A DNA stretch of 64,000 nucleotides from Paucihalobacter sp036825875 (GTDB taxonomy: Bacteria; Bacteroidota; Bacteroidia; Flavobacteriales; Flavobacteriaceae). Positions 16,701 through 26,200 of the stretch are shown here, piece after piece. The DNA lies in NCBI RefSeq assembly GCF_036825875.1, contig NZ_DAISXK010000005.1, forward strand, positions 1-64,000, given 5' to 3'. The position numbers were made by a program, and so were the translations under genes. The notes below the pieces were generated by a model. That model was not told the origin of the DNA and made no database searches. It was given only the letters and a program-made list of their open reading frames with translations. The stretch's first letter is position 1. Each line of letters opens with the position of its first letter.

Positions 16701-17193
16701 CTTTATTTTACTTATTTATTTGTTTGTTCAATCCTGTGATACCAATTATGTGTTTGATACCTACGAAACCGTAGAAAAATCTTGGGGACATGATAAGGCA
16801 ATTCAATTTAATTTTACAGCCCCAGATTCCATTAATAATTACGCCTTATTCATCAATTTAAGAAACAATAAGGATTATCGTTATAATAATCTTTTTCTCA
16901 TTGCCGAGTTAAGTTATCCAAATGGCAAAACGTTAATCGATACGCTAGAGTATCAAATGGCAAAACCCAATGGCGAGTTTTTAGGAACTGGATTTTCAGA
17001 TTTAAAAGAAAATAAATTGTGGTACAAGGGGTTTAATGAACCATTTGTTTTTGAAGAATTGGGAGATTACCAATTAAAATTAAAACACGCCATGAGAAAA
17101 AATGGAGAAGTTGAAGGCCTTAAACAACTTGAAGGAATTACTGATATAGGTTTTAGAATAGAAGCTTTAAATACGTATAACAATGGCAACTAA
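16684..17193 (+). CDS. gldH: Gliding motility lipoprotein GldH
   Basis: GldH is one of the Gld lipoproteins required for surface gliding in Flavobacteria. A lipoprotein signal peptide ends at the Cys in LFVQSCDTN (about residue 18). The beta-rich body has the family features (SWGHDKAIQFNF, the NYALFINLRNN strand and a GFRIEALN end). At 169 residues it matches known GldH. It overlaps both the PSP1 gene (17 bases) and the PBP1A gene (11 bases), a gene order widely kept in Flavobacteriia. Confidence 0.87.
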   Translation: MLKKVSFILLIYLFVQSCDTNYVFDTYETVEKSWGHDKAIQFNFTAPDSINNYALFINLRNNKDYRYNNLFLIAELSYPNGKTLIDTLEYQMAKPNGEFLGTGFSDLKENKLWYKGFNEPFVFEELGDYQLKLKHAMRKNGEVEGLKQLEGITDIGFRIEALNTYNNGN

Positions 17194-19516
17194 AAAAAAG
17201 ACAACTGCTGCAAAAGCATCTGATTTTGGACGTTATGTTCGCTGGTTCTGGATTGGATTTCTAGGCATTTTAACCAGTATTGCACTTATTTTTCTATTGG
17301 CCTCTTGGGGATTGCTCGGAGAAATGCCCGATTATACAGTACTGGAAAACCCGAAAACTAATTTGGCTACAGAAATTATATCAGCAGATGGTAAAACCTT
17401 AGGCAAATACTATTTTGACGATAATAGAACCCCGGTTGATTACAATGAATTGCCAGCTAATTTAATAGATGCTTTAATAGCTACAGAAGATGCGCGTTAC
17501 CACAAACATGCGGGTATTGATGCCATTGGTACCCTACGAGCGGCATTTTATTTGGGTAAACGCGGAGGCGCGAGTACCATATCGCAGCAGCTTGCTAAAC
17601 AACTTTTTAATAGACGCGAAGGCGCAAATACCGTTCAAAAACTATCTCAAAAGATTAGAGAATGGATTATTGCTACACGGCTAGAGCGCCAATATACCAA
17701 AGAGGAAATAATTGCCATGTATTTCAATATTTATGATTTTGGCAACAATGCAGATGGTATTCGATCGGCAGCAAAAATTTACTTTGGTAAAGAACCAATG
17801 GAATTGGAAATTAAAGAATCTGCCATGCTGGTAGGAATGTTTAAAAATTCATCTTTATACAATCCAAGACCCCATAGAAATCCAGAAGGCACAAAAAACA
17901 GACGCAATGTTGTGCTTGAACAGATGTATAAATATGGCTATTTAGATAAAAACGTAAAAGATTCTCTTAAGCTAACAGAATTAGATCTTAAGTACTCACC
18001 CGAATCGCATCGCGAAGGCTTAGCAACCTATTTTAGAGCGTACCTGTCCGATTTTATGAAGCAATGGATTAAGGATAATCCAAAACCTGATGGCACTAAA
18101 TACAGTTTGTACAACGACGGGCTCAAAATTTACACGACTTTAGATTCTCGTATGCAGCAATATGCCGAAGATGCCGTTCAGCAGCACATGCCAAATCTTC
18201 AGGCAGAATTTGATAATCAAAATACTAAAGAACGCAACCCAACTACACCTTTTTTAGATTTAAAACAGGCTGAAATAGATGCACTCATAAAACGCAGCAT
18301 GCGCCAAAGTGAACGCTGGAGAAAAATGAAGAATGATCTTGGGAAAACAGACGAAGAAATCATAGCATCCTTCGAAAAACCAGTTCAAATGGAAATATTT
18401 TCATGGAAAGGTGAGATAGACACCATCATGAAACCCATCGACTCAATGTTGTATTACAAATCCTTTTTACACCCAGGAATGATGGCGATGGATCCTCAAA
18501 CTGGACATGTAAAGGCTTGGGTTGGCGGCATGAATTACCGACATTTTCAATACGATCACGTTAAACAAGGTAAGCGCCAAGTTGGTTCAACATTTAAACC
18601 TTTTGTTTACGCAGCTGCTATGGACGAGTTACATTTGTCTCCCTGCGATTCTCTACCACGCACACCAATTACCATTGAAGCTGGAAGATTTGGAAATCCG
18701 CTGCCATGGACAACCAGAAATTCTGACGGCAAGTACGACGGCTTTCAAACACTTAAATCTGCCTTAGCAAATTCAACCAATACCATAACAGCACGATTAA
18801 TGAATCAAATCGGTCCGCAGTTGGTGGTAGACATGGCAAAAAAATTAGGCGTAGAGCAAAAAATAGACCCAGTTCCTGCAATTGCTTTAGGTACTCCAGA
18901 TTTAAGTGTTTACGAAATGGTCGCAGCCTATTCAACCTTTGCCAACAAAGGCATATATAATACCCCGGTAATGGTAACACGCATCGAAGATAAAAATGGC
19001 ACCGTTTTATATCAAGTCGCTCCAGAAAGTAAAGATGTGTTAAGTGAAGAAATTGCCTACGTTACTGTAAATTTATTAGAAGGCGTTACGCAGTTTGGCT
19101 CAGGGCAAAGACTCCGACACAATTGGGCAGTAAACACACCGCTGTATAAAGAAGTGATTACAGGGTATCCTTACGAATTTGATAATCCAATTGCTGGTAA
19201 AACAGGAACCACACAAAATCAAAGTGACGGTTGGTTCATGGGTATGGTCCCAAATTTAGTGACGGGTGTTTGGGTTGGTGCTGAAGACCGATCGGTTCAT
19301 TTCAAAGGTATTGCCTATGGTCAGGGCGCAACAATGGCATTGCCAATTTGGGCTTTGTTTATGAGAAGTTGTTATGCCGATGAGAGTCTTGAAATTTCTA
19401 AAGATGAATTTGTAGCGCCAGCCGATTTGTCAATAAGGGTTAATTGTAATTTGTTGCCAAGCCCCAACACCTATACAGACGACGAAGACGATTTAGATAA
19501 TATTATTGATTTCTAA
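17183..19516 (+). CDS. Penicillin-binding protein 1A (bifunctional)
   Basis: This enzyme polymerises and cross-links peptidoglycan. One N-terminal membrane helix (about 20-45) anchors it. The GT51 glycosyltransferase carries EDARYHKHAGIDAIGTLRA with the catalytic Glu near residue 101, and GASTISQQLAKQLF. The transpeptidase has STFK (catalytic Ser near 469), SALANSTN, and the KTGT box near 673. The 777-residue length is typical of class A PBPs. The short acidic C-terminus ends DDLDNIIDF. Confidence 0.93.
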   Translation: MATKKKTTAAKASDFGRYVRWFWIGFLGILTSIALIFLLASWGLLGEMPDYTVLENPKTNLATEIISADGKTLGKYYFDDNRTPVDYNELPANLIDALIATEDARYHKHAGIDAIGTLRAAFYLGKRGGASTISQQLAKQLFNRREGANTVQKLSQKIREWIIATRLERQYTKEEIIAMYFNIYDFGNNADGIRSAAKIYFGKEPMELEIKESAMLVGMFKNSSLYNPRPHRNPEGTKNRRNVVLEQMYKYGYLDKNVKDSLKLTELDLKYSPESHREGLATYFRAYLSDFMKQWIKDNPKPDGTKYSLYNDGLKIYTTLDSRMQQYAEDAVQQHMPNLQAEFDNQNTKERNPTTPFLDLKQAEIDALIKRSMRQSERWRKMKNDLGKTDEEIIASFEKPVQMEIFSWKGEIDTIMKPIDSMLYYKSFLHPGMMAMDPQTGHVKAWVGGMNYRHFQYDHVKQGKRQVGSTFKPFVYAAAMDELHLSPCDSLPRTPITIEAGRFGNPLPWTTRNSDGKYDGFQTLKSALANSTNTITARLMNQIGPQLVVDMAKKLGVEQKIDPVPAIALGTPDLSVYEMVAAYSTFANKGIYNTPVMVTRIEDKNGTVLYQVAPESKDVLSEEIAYVTVNLLEGVTQFGSGQRLRHNWAVNTPLYKEVITGYPYEFDNPIAGKTGTTQNQSDGWFMGMVPNLVTGVWVGAEDRSVHFKGIAYGQGATMALPIWALFMRSCYADESLEISKDEFVAPADLSIRVNCNLLPSPNTYTDDEDDLDNIIDF

Positions 19517-19603
19517 TTTCAAATCGTTTTCAAAGGTTTCCTAGGATATTTTCTATGATTTTCTGAGCATATTTTGTAAATTCACCAATGCAAATCACAA
19601 ACT

Positions 19604-20302
19604 ATGATAAATAAAAAAGTAGCCAATGCAATGGTGGCATTATCGGGCGTCAAGGATAATATGACGCTAATGCTTGGTGGTTTTGGACTCAGTGGTATTC
19701 CAGAAAACAGCATATCGCAATTGGTAAAGCTGAATATAAAAGGATTAACCTGTATTTCAAACAATGCGGGTGTTGATGACTTTGGCTTGGGCTTACTTTT
19801 GCACAAACATCAAATAAAAAAAATGGTCTCTTCTTATGTTGGCGAAAATGCCGAGTTTGAAAGACAAATGTTAAGTGGCGAATTGGAGGTTGAATTAATT
19901 CCGCAAGGAACTTTAGCTGAAAGATGTCGTGCAGCTCAATCAGGGTTTCCAGCATTTTATACACCAGCAGGTTACGGTACAGAAGTAGCAGAAGGTAAAG
20001 AAACAAGAGAATTTAACGGAAAAATGTACGTCTTAGAACACGCGTTTAAGGCGGATTTTGCTTTTGTTAAAGCATGGAAAGGTGACGAAGCTGGTAATTT
20101 AATTTTTAAAGGCACTGCAAGAAACTTCAATCCCAATATGTGTGGAGCGGCAAAAATAACGGTTGCTGAGGTTGAAGAATTATTACCAGTAGGTAGTCTT
20201 GATCCAAATCAAATTCACATTCCGGGTATTTTTGTGCATAGGATATTTCAAGGTTCAAACTATGAAAAACGCATCGAACAACGTACGGTGAGAAAAAAAT
20301 AA
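19604..20302 (+). CDS. scoA: 3-oxoacid CoA-transferase subunit A
   Basis: The alpha subunit of the succinyl-CoA:3-ketoacid CoA-transferase that activates acetoacetate. The GGFGLSGIPENSI motif near residues 25-37 and the GTLAERCRAAQSGFPAFYTP stretch are typical. The beta subunit begins 61 bases downstream, and the two should form a heterotetramer. The length of 232 residues is standard. Confidence 0.92.
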   Translation: MINKKVANAMVALSGVKDNMTLMLGGFGLSGIPENSISQLVKLNIKGLTCISNNAGVDDFGLGLLLHKHQIKKMVSSYVGENAEFERQMLSGELEVELIPQGTLAERCRAAQSGFPAFYTPAGYGTEVAEGKETREFNGKMYVLEHAFKADFAFVKAWKGDEAGNLIFKGTARNFNPNMCGAAKITVAEVEELLPVGSLDPNQIHIPGIFVHRIFQGSNYEKRIEQRTVRKK

Positions 20303-20363
20303 AAATAACAAATTCCAATCGTGATAGCTTTTGGCACAATAACCAAGATAACCAATAACCCAA

Positions 20364-21020
20364 ATGGCACTAGATAAAAAAGGCATCGCAAAGCGCATCG
20401 CCAAAGAAGTAAAAAACGGATATTACGTTAATCTTGGTATTGGTATTCCAACCTTGGTAGCAAATTTTGTTCGTGACGATATAGAAGTTGAATTTCAAAG
20501 TGAAAATGGCGTTTTAGGAATGGGACCATTCCCTTTCGAAGGAGAAGAAGATCCCGATTTAATTAATGCGGGTAAGCAAACCATTACTGCTTTACCAGGC
20601 GCTTCTTTTTTTGATTCAGCTATGAGTTTTTCAATGATAAGAGGTCAACACGTTCACCTTACTATTTTAGGTGCTATGGAAGTAGCCGAAAATGGCGATA
20701 TAGCTAATTGGAAAATCCCAGGATATATGGTGAAAGGTATGGGTGGGGCAATGGATCTTGTTGCTAGTGCCGAAAATATTATTGTAGCTATGACCCATAC
20801 CAACAAAAAAGGGGATTCAAAATTATTAAAGAAATGTTCATTACCATTAACTGGTGTTGGCTGTGTTAAAAAGATTGTAACTGATTTGGCAGTGCTTGAA
20901 GTTACTCAGGAAGGTTTTATACTTTTAGAACGTGCACCAGGCGTAAGTGTTGAAGCTATTAAAAAGGCTACAGAAGGTAAATTAATTATAGAAGGTGATA
21001 TTCCAGAAATGGATATTTAA
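20364..21020 (+). CDS. scoB: 3-oxoacid CoA-transferase subunit B
   Basis: The beta subunit, carrying the catalytic Glu in SENGVLGMGPFPF near residue 46. The NLGIGIPTLVANF start region, the GGAMDLV loop and VKKIVTDLAVLEV are family hallmarks. Its 218 residues match the separate-subunit form. A terminator follows 20 bases after the stop, closing the scoAB operon. Confidence 0.93.
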   Translation: MALDKKGIAKRIAKEVKNGYYVNLGIGIPTLVANFVRDDIEVEFQSENGVLGMGPFPFEGEEDPDLINAGKQTITALPGASFFDSAMSFSMIRGQHVHLTILGAMEVAENGDIANWKIPGYMVKGMGGAMDLVASAENIIVAMTHTNKKGDSKLLKKCSLPLTGVGCVKKIVTDLAVLEVTQEGFILLERAPGVSVEAIKKATEGKLIIEGDIPEMDI

Positions 21021-21040
21021 ACAACTTTGGTTTAATATTG

Positions 21041-21064
21041 AATCGCCTCTAGGGCGATTTTTTT
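21041..21064 (+). terminator. Intrinsic terminator after scoAB
   Basis: The arms AATCGCC (21041-21047) and GGCGATT (21053-21059) pair across a 5-base loop and run into seven Ts. Confidence 0.85.
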
Positions 21065-21254
21065 GCAGGAAAAAACTTTACGACCAGTCATAAATGTTAA
21101 AATATTACGCATTACATCGATTTATTATGCTTTTTAACTGATTGCATTGAAAAGTTGTTTTATATTAGTAATCCCAAATCACAGTATTGAAAACCAAATC
21201 TATCATGAACTTAATTTATGAATTGACCCCAAATCTATCATAAAGCTTAATCTT
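21065..21254. other. AT-rich spacer with degenerate short direct repeats
   Basis: After the scoAB terminator comes AT-rich sequence. From 21194 there are three copies of a CCAAATCTA-like unit, at 21194, 21229 and 21267, spaced 35 and 38 bases. The first two copies share CCAAATCTATCAT and are followed by similar CTTAAT and TTATGAA. The repeats look like an old tandem duplication and run into a 41-codon ORF. No RNA or binding site is recognised. Confidence 0.5.
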
Positions 21255-21380
21255 ATGAACAAAGCCCCAAATCTACTAAAAACCTACTCTACGGATGCTG
21301 CAATCATAAACAGCTTACAAAAAAGTGTCCGTTTAATCAAGGACATTGCCCTGTTGGCCAAAAAAGTATTCATGCTATAA
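21255..21380 (+). CDS. Possible 41-residue small protein, unknown
   Basis: The ORF reads MNKAPNLLKTYSTDAAIINS, then a helical stretch LQKSVRLIKDIALLAKKVF, ending ML. It has plausible protein composition and an amphipathic C-terminal helix. It ends inside the last codons of the leftward ABC ATPase gene, right at a hairpin. There is no clear ribosome binding site or promoter, and its start lies in a repeated segment, so it may be chance or a gene remnant. Confidence 0.25.
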   Translation: MNKAPNLLKTYSTDAAIINSLQKSVRLIKDIALLAKKVFML

Positions 21381-21410
21381 TCCTTTGGGTATAGCATGAA
21401 TTAATTTTTT
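21369..21410. terminator. Bidirectional hairpin at the ABC ATPase 3' end
   Basis: The arms TTCATGCTATA (21369-21379) and TATAGCATGAA (21390-21400) form an 11-bp stem that contains the ABC gene's stop codon. T-rich runs follow in both directions, so it may end leftward and rightward transcripts. Confidence 0.55.
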
Positions 21411-23069
21411 GGTATAAGGCGTGTTTGGATGATTGTAAATATGATCTGCTTCACCAATCATTTCAATCTTTCCTTGATTCATCACAATTAACTGATCCGA
21501 CATAAACTTAACCACAGCCAAATCGTGGGATATAAATATGTAAGTGAAGTTAAATTTTTCTTTTAATTCATTTAGTAAATTGAGTACCTGCGCTTGCACA
21601 GAAATATCTAAAGCAGAAACCGATTCATCGCATATTATAAGTTTTGGATTTAGTACGATGGCTCTGGCAATCCCGACACGCTGGCGTTGTCCGCCTGAAA
21701 ATTGATGGGGATATTTATTAAAATCGCTCGCACTGAGTCCTACACGCTCTAAAAGCGAAATCACCTTTTCCTTTCGATCTTTTTTAGAACTTCCAATACC
21801 ATGAACTGTCATAGGTTCTAATATAGCTTCACCTACATTAATCCTCGGATTTAAAGAAGCAAATGGGTCTTGGAATATAATTTGAATATCTTTTCTAAGT
21901 TGTCTTACAGCATTTCGATTTAATTTAGTAATATCTTCACCTTTATAAAACACAGAGCCGGAAGTGGCTTTGTCTAATTGTAAGATAACATTGCCCAAAG
22001 TCGATTTTCCACATCCAGACTCACCAACCAATCCAAGTGTTTCACCTTCATAAACTTTAAAGCTCACATCATTAACTGCCTTAAATTGTTCAGGATTTTT
22101 AAATAATGAAGCTTTTCCAAAGTAAATTTTAGATACATTTTTCACTTCTAAAATCGGTGGTTTGGAATATATGTTTTCATGCTGTCGTTGACGCTCAGCG
22201 GGACTTATAATTTCAGTTTTAAGAGTACCATTCAACACATCCTTGATAGTTGGTAAAACTTTGAGTCTGTTTTTGGTAGATGGCCTAGATGCAATTAGGG
22301 CTTTGGTATAGCTGTGTTTTGCCGATTTAAAAATGGCGTTTACATCGCCTTGTTCTACGATGCTTCCTTGATACATCACCATAACTCTATCGGCAATTTC
22401 CGATACCAGTGATAAATCATGCGTAATAAACATCACACTCATATTATATTCTGATTGTAACGATTTCAGCAAGCTTATTATTTCAGCTTGTACGGTTACA
22501 TCCAGAGCTGTTGTAGGTTCATCTGCTATAAGTACTTTTGGTTTGCAAGCAATGGCCATGGCGATCATAACACGCTGTTTTTGACCTCCAGAAATTTCAT
22601 GTGGATAGGCTTTATAAAGTCTTTCAGGGTTTGGGAGTTTAACTTTTTCAAAAAGGTTGAGCACTTCGGCCTTAGCTTCTTTTTCGGAAATCTTTAAATG
22701 CTGTAAAAGTATTTCAATTACTTGCTTACCACAAGTCATAGAAGGATTTAAGGAACTCATGGGCTCTTGGAAAATCATAGCGATTTCATTGCCTCTTAAG
22801 GCTTGAAGCTCTTGAGGGTTCAAATCAACTAAACTCGTGTTTTTGTAAAAAATATTCCCAGAGGTAATTTTAGCAATGCGTTTTGGCAATAAACCCATGA
22901 TCGATAATGCAGTCACGGATTTTCCCGAACCAGATTCGCCAACAATTCCTAATATTTCATTTGCATTAAGTTGGAAAGAAATATCTTTTAAAATTGGGTT
23001 TTCAACACCGTCGTTGAAAAACGACACATAAAGGTTTTCAATATTTAATAAGCTTTGCGATGAGTTCAT
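21375..23069 (-). CDS. Dipeptide/oligopeptide ABC transporter ATPase, two fused nucleotide-binding domains
   Basis: The 564-residue protein is a fusion of two ATPase domains of the DppD-DppF type. The first has GESGSGKS (about residues 42-49) and SGGQKQ; the second has GESGCGKST near 350 and SGGQRQ. Each half has the Walker B with Glu (LIADEPTTALD and IICDESVSALD) and an oligopeptide-binding-domain type tail. It powers peptide uptake with permeases that are not encoded nearby, so it is an orphan ATPase here, as is common in Flavobacteria. Confidence 0.9.
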   Translation of the reverse strand: MNSSQSLLNIENLYVSFFNDGVENPILKDISFQLNANEILGIVGESGSGKSVTALSIMGLLPKRIAKITSGNIFYKNTSLVDLNPQELQALRGNEIAMIFQEPMSSLNPSMTCGKQVIEILLQHLKISEKEAKAEVLNLFEKVKLPNPERLYKAYPHEISGGQKQRVMIAMAIACKPKVLIADEPTTALDVTVQAEIISLLKSLQSEYNMSVMFITHDLSLVSEIADRVMVMYQGSIVEQGDVNAIFKSAKHSYTKALIASRPSTKNRLKVLPTIKDVLNGTLKTEIISPAERQRQHENIYSKPPILEVKNVSKIYFGKASLFKNPEQFKAVNDVSFKVYEGETLGLVGESGCGKSTLGNVILQLDKATSGSVFYKGEDITKLNRNAVRQLRKDIQIIFQDPFASLNPRINVGEAILEPMTVHGIGSSKKDRKEKVISLLERVGLSASDFNKYPHQFSGGQRQRVGIARAIVLNPKLIICDESVSALDISVQAQVLNLLNELKEKFNFTYIFISHDLAVVKFMSDQLIVMNQGKIEMIGEADHIYNHPNTPYTKKLIHAIPKGL

Positions 23070-23209
23070 GCGAATATTAGTGTCATATGCAATAAAGAGA
23101 ATTCTTAGTTATTCATTTTAAACTGTTAATATCTTTTTTTGGTAGCTAGTTTGCTAAAAAACAATAATGTTTACTTTAACATCCTATTAACAATTTATTC
23201 CTCTAAAAT

Positions 23210-26200
23210 ATGAAATTAAAATTATCTGCACTCATCTTTATGATGACAACAGTATTTGTTTTTTCACAAAACAAATCTTATTGGGCAAAACAAAGCCCTT
23301 CAAAAAATTACACTGTAAAACATCACTTACAGGATTTAAATTCTCAACAACTTTTTAGTGTAAATTTTGATGCTATTGTCTCAGAATTGTTGAATGCCCC
23401 AGATCGAAGCGAAATGGGCAGAAGTAATGGTGTTACTATTGGATTTCCAAATGCTGAAGGCAAAATGGATTTTTTCAATGTCTACGAAGCCTCTACCATG
23501 CATCCCGAATTACAGGCCAGATTTCCACAAATTCGGTCTTATGTTGGGAAAGGAATCACAAATCCTGCGGCTATCATAAGATTTAGTGTGTCTCCTAAGG
23601 GAATTCACACCATGCTTAAAGAACCTAATAAACCAATGACATTTATTGAGCCCTATGCAACTGATTTGTCGGCCTATGTGGTTTTTACCAGAGATCAAAA
23701 CAGTTCACGCGATAGAGACTTTGCGTGTGAAGTAACAGCCGCTATGCAGAATAATGACGATTATGAAGGCTACGCTTTAAGAAACGCCGATGATTCACTG
23801 TTAAGAACTTATAGGCTTGCTGTTTCTACAACAGGAGAGTACACTCAATATCATGGTGGTACCAAGGCATTGGCTTTAGCCGCGATTAACACAACAATGA
23901 CGCGTGTTAATGGTATTTTTGAAAATGATTTTAATGTCACGCTTCAATTAATAGCCAACAACGATTTGGTAATTTATACCAATCCAAGTACCGATCCTTA
24001 CACAACAACCGCTAATTACAATAATCAACTTCAATCCACATTAACCAATGTTATTGGCGAAGCTAATTATGATGTAGGCCATTTATTTGCCAACGCCCAA
24101 AACAACGGAAATGCGGGTTGTATCGGTTGTGTTTGTGTGAATGGGCAGAAAGGTAGAGGTTGGACTTCACGCACTACGCCTGAAGGCGACCCATTTGATG
24201 TAGATTATGTAGCTCATGAACTTGGCCATCAGTTTGGTGCCAATCACACCTGGACTTTTAATGGCAGTGAAGGCACTGGAGCGCAAATGGAACCTGGAAG
24301 CGGAAGCACTATCATGGGCTATGCAGGTATAACAGGGGTTAATACCGATGTGCAACCTAATTCTGACCCCTATTTCCATGCCATATCAATACAACAAGTA
24401 ACGAATTATATTAAAAACAGGAGTTGCCAAACCAACACCAACACTGGTAATGCGGTTCCTGTTGTAGAGGCAGGACCTAATTATACCATTCCAAGAGCGA
24501 CGCCTTTTGTTTTAGACGGCACAGCAACCGATGCAGACGCCCAAGATATTCTTACGTTTTGCTGGGAGCAGTTTGATCAAAATGCCGCGGCAACTACCTT
24601 GCCTGGCCCAAACAACACTTCGGGTGTTGCATTTAGATCGTATAATCCAACAGTTGATAGTAAAAGGTATTTTCCAAGATTGGAAACTGTAAAAACGGGC
24701 GCAACATCATGGAAATGGGAAGCAGTGCCAAATGTGAACAGAAATATGAATTTCCGCTTAACAGTTAGAGATAACCGACCCGGAAGCGCCACCAATAAGA
24801 GCGATGATATGATTGTTACTGTTACTACTTCGGCTGGACCATTTGTTGTAACCAACCCGAATACTAATCTGATATGGACGGTCGGTAGCACACAAAGTGT
24901 TACTTGGAATGTTGCTGGAACCACTGGAAATGGTGTAAATGCTTCAACAGTAGATATTTTTCTGTCAACCGATGGTGGTGACACTTATCCCATAGCACTG
25001 GCAACAGGTGTTTCCAACAATGGTTCGGCGTCTGTTTTGGTACCAAATAATATTGGTACTCAAAATCGAGTCATGGTTAAGGGTTCAAATCATATCTTTT
25101 TTGATATTTCAAATGCCAATTTCACCATTGAAGGTCAAGTAGCATGCAATGTAGCTATTCCCCAAGATTTGGTAGTATCTAATATAGGTTCTGCAAATGC
25201 AACTGTAAGTTGGACGGCATTACCAGGCGCAACTTATGATGTTAGATACAGACCAACAGGGAGTTCAACATGGAATACTATAGAAAATATTGTAGGCGTT
25301 TCAACTGAAATAGCTGGTCTACAAACTTTAACCGAATACGAAATTCAAGTTAGAAGTAAATGCCCAAATAATGATGTTTCGGAATATAGCAATAGCGTTA
25401 TTTTTACCACGCTTGAAGTACAGTTAAATTACTGTGCATCTCAAAGTAGCAACGTTAATGATGAATACATTGGAAACGTTCAACTCAATACCATCAATAA
25501 TACGTCTGGTGGCCAGTTTTATTCCGATTTCACAAATATTTCAACAGTCTTAACCAAAGGAACATCCTATACCATTTTTATTACACCTGTTTGGACAGGA
25601 ACCGTTTATAATGAAGGTTATTCAGTTTGGATTGATTTTAATAAGGATGGCGATTTTGACGATGCAGGCGAACAAGTTTTCACAAGAGCCGCAACTAATC
25701 AGTCACCAGTGTCTGGAAATTTTACAATTCCAGAAGGCGCAGTTGAAGGTGCCACAAGAATGCGCGTTTCTATGAAGTATAACGCCACACCAACAGCCTG
25801 CGAAAGCTTTACCTGGGGTGAAGTTGAAGATTACACCGTAATAATTGAAGGTTCTGGTCCGGATGTTGAAGCGCCAACGGCACCCACTAACTTAACGGCA
25901 TCAAACACTACGCAAACCTCAACCGATTTGGCTTGGAATGCTTCAACCGATAATGTTGGCGTCACAGGTTACGATGTGTATCAAGATGCTGCTTTAATAG
26001 CCTCGGTTACTACGGCAAATTATCAGGTTACTGGCTTAAATCCAAATACCAATTATTCGTTTTTTGTGAGAGCAAAAGATGCGGCGGGTAATATTTCTAA
26101 TAATAGTAATACAGTTAATGTAACTACATTAGCGCCGCCAGATACAGAAGCTCCTACTTCGCCTACAAATTTAACAGCAACAAATACAACACAAAGCACA

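Noticed and set aside
24577..24984. 135-residue minus-strand frame inside the metallopeptidase gene
   Set aside because: Antisense to conserved propeptidase and linker sequence with no promoter or known motif; a chance open frame.
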